27,096 bases of DNA from RGIG4608 sp045637205 (lineage in GTDB: Bacteria; Bacillota; Clostridia; Oscillospirales; CAG-272): positions 1-27,096 of the forward strand of contig JAZTYY010000026.1 in the NCBI GenBank assembly GCA_045637205.1. Direction: 5' to 3'. Within the stretch, counting starts at the first letter, position 1, and each line of letters opens with the position of its first letter. The notes below the pieces were generated by a model, which saw nothing but the letters and a program-made list of their open reading frames with translations, did no database searches and had not been told where the DNA came from. Both the position numbers and the translations under genes were made by a program. This document shows, piece by piece, positions 23,183-27,096 of the stretch.

Positions 23183-25429
23183 TTAAAACTTAAAGAATGC
23201 AAGAATCTTATTGAAGAGATCGATGAACCAAGCAATGATTTTTTCGAAGAAGTTGAGTTCAACTGCTTCTTCCTTGGGTTCTTCGGGCTTAGGATCTTCG
23301 GGTTTAGGATCTTCGGGCTTGGGATCTTCAGGCTTGGGTTCTTCTACTTCTTTAAGAGAAATGTTGATATCAAATTCTCTTTCTTCTGTTACATATTCGT
23401 AGTTAACACCGAACCAATATGTTCCTGCTTCGGGAAGAGTTACTTCGAAGGAAGAAGCAAATCCGGATTCTTCCATAGCATCAACGTTCCAACCAAATGC
23501 ACCAGCACTAGCTGTTCCCAAATCAACGTTAGGAAGTGTGAATACGTAAACCTTCATAGGAGCGCCGCCTGTGATTACGTATGTACCGGGCTCAGAAACT
23601 GAGAATTCGATGAATTCAAATCCTATACCATAAAGAGTATCGGAAATTACATAGTGGTTATCACCAACAACGATTGTGTTAGGAGGAATAACCTCACCAC
23701 CTGCAGAAACGTTCACTGTAAATTCACCAGTTACGCCACCCTTACCAACTAATACGTAGTAAGTTACGCCTGCTTCGAGTTCAGCAACACCTGCACCAAG
23801 TGCTGTACCTCCCATATCCTTAGTAGGATAGATATAAACTGTAAGATCTGCAGATTCAAATGTATACAAGCCTTCAACTTCAGGTGTAAATGTATACCAT
23901 GCTACTGCATTACCAATAAAGTTAGTTGTTGTTCCATCGATAACTACTGTGTTATCACCAAGAGTAAGAGCAGGATCTTCAACTACGGGAGGTTCTTCAC
24001 CGCCACCGATAGCTGTCTTTTCAACTTTTACTGTTGCTATACCTGTTGTAGCAGGTGTTGCAAATGCAACACAAATGTTATATGTGCCAACTTCAAGTTC
24101 TGTTGTAGTTACTGAACCGTAAGCTGCATCGAAAACAAGAACTGCAAGACCTTCACCTGTGAATGTATAGTTTGCCTTTTCAGTTACTTCGAAAGGAACC
24201 CAAGAAATATAAAAGCCGTAGCCATTATCCTGAGCATCAGTGATCTGAATCTTGTTTTCACCAAGAATAAGAGTGTTAACCCAAGCAGCCTTTGTAACTG
24301 CTACGTTGAATTCACCTACAGCACCGTTACCTACACAAATAAGGTATGTACCTGCTTCAAGGTTAGCAGCACCTGTTGCACTAACGAGACCACCTTCAAC
24401 TGTGAAGATGAAAGAAAGAGCACCATTATCGCCTACGAAAGAGTAGAAACCATCTTCTTCAGCTACGAAAGGTACATATTCGATAGGAAGACCGTAGTCA
24501 TTAAGTGTTTCACCAGAAACAACGATCTTATTTGTTTCACCAACAACGAGTGCGTTAACGTGAGGAGGAACATAGTTAGGATCTTCTTCACCACATGCAC
24601 ACTTACCTTCTACGAATTCGTGTACGTGAGGAGCACTCCAAGCCTTTGTGGAGTTGTTGTAAATTGTAGCTGTACCTGTAGGAGTCTTAAGGTCAGCAGA
24701 CTGTGTAGAAGCACCATTATTGAAAATAACGTTTACGAAATTCTTAGGAATATCGTAGTAGTAAAGACCGCTTTCACTGTCAAGTGTCATTTCTGCGCCG
24801 GGCCAAGCTACATAAGGATTTGTATCCCAAGTATAGCAGTAAACAGCTGTCCATTTAGCTGCGTTTTCAACGTAAACTCTTACGAATTCAGTTGTTGCAT
24901 CACATCTGATGCACTTGCCTGTTGCATCGTAGCTATGTCCAAGTGCATCAAGCTTTTCTTCTGTGTAAGAATCGCCACATACTGAACATGTCCATGTTCT
25001 TGAACCACCTGTAAGGCAAGTTACTGTAGCAGCTGTTACTTCATATGCGTGATCGCAAGCAGGAGCTTCAACCTTAGCTGTTACTGTTGTGCCTTTAAGT
25101 GTGATAGTTACTGTGCTACCATCTTTTTCTACCTTAAGGTTGTAGTTGGATCCAGGATAAGCTGTATCCCATTTGTGATCCTTAGCACACTTAAACTGGT
25201 ATGTACCAGCTTTAACATTATAGTAAACCTTAACGTATGAATCTGTTTCAGAATCATATGTCATATCGTTATTGGTGTTAGCTGTGTCCCAGTCGGTACC
25301 ACAAAGAGCCTTAACACCAGCAACTGTCCATGTCTGTCCTGCAGCAGCATTAGCAACAAGAACAGAAACGCTCATAAGTACTGTCATAAGAACAAGCACA
25401 AGAGCTAAAATCTTACATGTGTTTTTCAT
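23183..25429 (-). CDS. Secreted protein B: X25 and CBM26-like starch-binding modules, four beta repeats, C-terminal amphipathic helix
   Basis: 748 residues; signal peptide 1-29 (VANAA). Residues 32-121 match the X25-type module of pullulanases (GTDWDTANTNNDMTYDS, AGTYQFKCAKDHKWD). A Cys module with DALGH follows (125-179). Residues 182-267 look like a family 26 starch-binding module (WTAVYCYTW, VAWPGAEMT, VNVIFNNGASTQSADL). Four beta-sandwich repeats follow (about 292-380, 385-471, 486-576, 584-693), each starting VVGETN/ILGENK/TLGDNT/VVGDNH and ending in an AGTYxxxV strand. A PKPED tail (696-722) leads to NFFEKIIAWFIDLFNKILAF. No catalytic domain, LPXTG or dockerin is seen. Probably holds starch or glycogen at the cell surface; starch binding is inferred from module resemblance. 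Confidence 0.82.
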   Translation of the reverse strand: MKNTCKILALVLVLMTVLMSVSVLVANAAAGQTWTVAGVKALCGTDWDTANTNNDMTYDSETDSYVKVYYNVKAGTYQFKCAKDHKWDTAYPGSNYNLKVEKDGSTVTITLKGTTVTAKVEAPACDHAYEVTAATVTCLTGGSRTWTCSVCGDSYTEEKLDALGHSYDATGKCIRCDATTEFVRVYVENAAKWTAVYCYTWDTNPYVAWPGAEMTLDSESGLYYYDIPKNFVNVIFNNGASTQSADLKTPTGTATIYNNSTKAWSAPHVHEFVEGKCACGEEDPNYVPPHVNALVVGETNKIVVSGETLNDYGLPIEYVPFVAEEDGFYSFVGDNGALSFIFTVEGGLVSATGAANLEAGTYLICVGNGAVGEFNVAVTKAAWVNTLILGENKIQITDAQDNGYGFYISWVPFEVTEKANYTFTGEGLAVLVFDAAYGSVTTTELEVGTYNICVAFATPATTGIATVKVEKTAIGGGEEPPVVEDPALTLGDNTVVIDGTTTNFIGNAVAWYTFTPEVEGLYTFESADLTVYIYPTKDMGGTALGAGVAELEAGVTYYVLVGKGGVTGEFTVNVSAGGEVIPPNTIVVGDNHYVISDTLYGIGFEFIEFSVSEPGTYVITGGAPMKVYVFTLPNVDLGTASAGAFGWNVDAMEESGFASSFEVTLPEAGTYWFGVNYEYVTEEREFDINISLKEVEEPKPEDPKPEDPKPEDPKPEEPKEEAVELNFFEKIIAWFIDLFNKILAFFKF

Positions 25430-25482
25430 AGAAAAAACCCTTTCTTAAAATGAAAATTTAGTACACGTTTGTACCATACTGT

Positions 25483-25511
25483 ATTATAGCATTTTGTAGA
25501 TAATAATACAA
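25483..25511 (-). promoter_or_regulatory. Sigma-A promoter of secreted protein B
   Basis: Minus strand TTGTAT (25511-25506), 17-base spacer, TATAAT (25488-25483). An imperfect palindrome GTAC-N6-GTAC lies just downstream (25471-25484 region). Confidence 0.68.
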
Positions 25512-25620
25512 TATATTTTAATAAAAATCTACAATTTCATCATATTGCACAAAAACAACATTTCAATAATGAGCAAAAAGACAAATGAATCATACTTTTA
25601 TTCAAAATACTAACAAAATT

Positions 25621-25655
25621 TTTAAAAAAGAGCAGGCGCGTTTGCGCCTGCTCGA
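25621..25655 (-). terminator. Terminator of secreted protein C
   Basis: Stem GAGCAGGCGC/GCGCCTGCTC (25630-25639, 25644-25653), identical in both arms to that of protein B, with loop GTTT; T-run on the minus strand. Confidence 0.88.
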
Positions 25656-25680
25656 AATCTAAACACTATATTTTATAGGT

Positions 25681-27096
25681 TTATGCCATTGAAAATATGT
25701 TTTTGCAGAACTCAACGAACCATTGAAGAATCTTAACGATTACTGCCCAAAGTCTTTCCCAAGCATTGGGTTCGTCAGCTACGGGCTGATCATCATCGTC
25801 TTCAACGGGAGGAGCTACTGAAGGATCTTCAGCGCCACAGTTTTCACACTTACCATCAACGAAGTTATGGCCAAGTGCTTCAGTTACGTCCTTAATGAAG
25901 TAATCACCACAAACACAAGTATGAGTTGTGTAACCTGCTTCTGTACATGTAGGAGCTGTTACAACTGCTTCGTAATGGTGTCCTGTTGCGGGAACTTCAT
26001 TATCAGTATAAGTATCACCACAAGCACATGTGCATGTTGTATAACCAACTTCTGTACATGTGGGAGCAGTTACTACTGTTTCGTAGTTGTGTCCTGTTGC
26101 AGGAACTACTTCCTGTGCTACATTATAATCACATCTTGAACAATGTGAACCTTCTGTAAGACCGGTTGCTGTACATGTAGGTGCTACTGCTGCATCTACG
26201 ATCATATCGTGACCGAGTGCTGCAACGAGTTCAGCTCCACATACTGTACATGTTTGAGCTGTTGTACATGTTGCTTCAGCACCTGCTGTATGACCAAGTG
26301 CATCAACTGTTTCTTGTGCTACCTTATAATCACATCTTGTACAATGTGAGCCTTCAGTAAGACCTGTTGTTGTACATGTGGGTGCTACTGCTGCGTCTAC
26401 GATCATATCGTGACCAAGTGCATCAACTACTGTTTGTGCTACCTTATGGTCACATCTTGTACAATGTGAACCTTCAGTAAGACCGGTTGCTGTACATGTG
26501 GGTGCTACTGCATTGTCAGTCACCATATTATGACCAAGTGCATCAACTGTTTCCTGTGCTACCTTATAATCACATCTTGTACAATGTGAGCCTTCAGTAA
26601 GACCGGTTGCTGTACATGTGGGTGCTACTGCTGCATCAGTCACCATGTTATGACCAAGTGCATCAACTGTTTCCTGAGCTACCTTATGGTCACATCTTGA
26701 ACAATGTGAGCCTTCAGTAAGACCTGTTGTTGTACATGTGGGTGCTACTGCTGCATCTACAATCATATCGTGACCAAGAGCATCAACTGTTTCCTGTGCT
26801 ACCTTATGGTCACATCTTGTACAATGTGAGCCTTCAGTAAGACCTGTTGCTGTACATGTAGGTGCTACTGCTGCGTCAGTTACCATGTTATGACCAAGTG
26901 CATCAACTGTTTCCTGTGCTACCTTATGATCACATCTTGTACAATGTGAGCCTTCAGTAAGACCTGTTGCTGTACATGTGGGTGCTACTGCTTTGTCTAC
27001 GATCATATCGTGACCAAGAGCATCAACTGTTTCCTGTGCTACCTTATGGTCGCATCTTGAACAATGTGAACCTTCTGTAAGACCTGTTGATGTACA
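25681..27096 (-). CDS. Secreted protein C: 40-residue Cys/His tandem-repeat protein, N-terminus beyond the window
   Basis: 471 residues are visible and the frame is open through base 27096, so the start and any signal peptide are outside. The visible part is mostly a tandem array of a 40-residue unit: APTCTATGLTEGSHCTRCDH, KVAQETVDALGH, then NMVTDAAV. Each unit has Cys-x10-Cys-x2-Cys and a closing GH. The last part has diverged units (YETVVTAPTCTEVGYTTCTC) and a CENCG knuckle, then an acidic linker (VEDDDDQPVADEP) and hydrophobic helix WAVIVKILQWFVEFCKNIF at the C-terminus. No enzyme or anchor motif is seen. Modules of the same kind occur in proteins A and B. Metal binding is possible but not shown. 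Confidence 0.8.
   Translation of the reverse strand, partial: CTSTGLTEGSHCSRCDHKVAQETVDALGHDMIVDKAVAPTCTATGLTEGSHCTRCDHKVAQETVDALGHNMVTDAAVAPTCTATGLTEGSHCTRCDHKVAQETVDALGHDMIVDAAVAPTCTTTGLTEGSHCSRCDHKVAQETVDALGHNMVTDAAVAPTCTATGLTEGSHCTRCDYKVAQETVDALGHNMVTDNAVAPTCTATGLTEGSHCTRCDHKVAQTVVDALGHDMIVDAAVAPTCTTTGLTEGSHCTRCDYKVAQETVDALGHTAGAEATCTTAQTCTVCGAELVAALGHDMIVDAAVAPTCTATGLTEGSHCSRCDYNVAQEVVPATGHNYETVVTAPTCTEVGYTTCTCACGDTYTDNEVPATGHHYEAVVTAPTCTEAGYTTHTCVCGDYFIKDVTEALGHNFVDGKCENCGAEDPSVAPPVEDDDDQPVADEPNAWERLWAVIVKILQWFVEFCKNIFSMA
26290..27096. repeat. 120-bp coding tandem repeat (40-residue units)
   Basis: The unit starting GACCAAG(T/A)GCATCAACTG recurs at about 26291, 26411, 26531, 26651, 26771, 26891 and 27011, a strict 120-bp pitch, with only scattered substitutions that are largely shared between alternate units (ATCATATCG against ACCATGTTA). 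Older, diverged units lie at 25930-26280. Confidence 0.9.

Noticed and set aside
26290..27096. CRISPR-like reading of the regular repeats
   Set aside because: The 120-bp units are contiguous, lie in one open frame and have no unique spacers; they encode protein repeats.

Overview
The window looks like a chromosome segment of a low-GC, spore-forming, gut-type Clostridia bacterium. Direct signs are spo0A, spoVT and spoVAC genes, consensus sigma-A promoters (TTGACA-N17-TATAAT), three tRNA genes with encoded CCA ends, polar amino-acid ABC transporters, and large secreted proteins carrying starch-binding and Cys-rich modules. Genus cannot be assigned. No phage, IS element, integrase or CRISPR array was seen.

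Layout. 1-421: 3' part missing of a dCMP deaminase gene. 581-2906 (minus): a two-gene polar amino-acid ABC transporter whose substrate-binding domain is fused to the permease and appears circularly permuted; a perfect promoter with ArgR-box-like sites lies upstream. 3173-6993 (plus): a three-gene operon with a BaiCD/FadH-type flavin ene-reductase and the two subunits of an aconitase-X (AcnX) dehydratase, probably one dehydration-then-reduction pathway of unknown substrate. 7035-7589: spoVT. 7878-8411: a membrane-protein gene that has lost its 5' part. 8583-9728: fucO-like lactaldehyde reductase. 9790-11481: secreted modular protein A. 11772-11855: tRNA-Leu(CAA). 12007-13374: mgtE. 13406-14176: spo0A, with a repeat-rich promoter. 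14356-15639: PlsC-type acyltransferase with an inserted zinc ribbon. 15809-17029: OFA-like MFS transporter. 17155-17227: tRNA-Gln(UUG). 17386-18108: TraX-family membrane protein. 18136-18582: orphan spoVAC. 18702-19073: small helical protein. 19113-19853: alpha/beta hydrolase. 19936-22360: lysine ABC transporter operon under a lysine riboswitch with its terminator. 22765-22837: tRNA-Pro(CGG), followed by a duplicated structured repeat. 23183-25429 and 25681-27096: secreted proteins B (X25 and CBM26-like starch-binding modules) and C (40-residue Cys/His tandem repeats, running off the right edge).

How it fits together. Most genes are single transcription units with their own promoter and terminator; only the two ABC transporters and the ene-reductase/AcnX set are operons. 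The two amino-acid importers seem to be controlled differently, one by a lysine riboswitch and one by ArgR-like operators. Secreted proteins A, B and C share Cys-knuckle modules, hydrophobic-amphipathic C-terminal helices and near-identical terminator stems, which suggests a family of surface proteins spread by duplication. The best candidates for something undescribed are the permuted binding-protein/permease fusion, the ene-reductase/AcnX operon, and the A/B/C surface-protein family with its common C-terminal helix.
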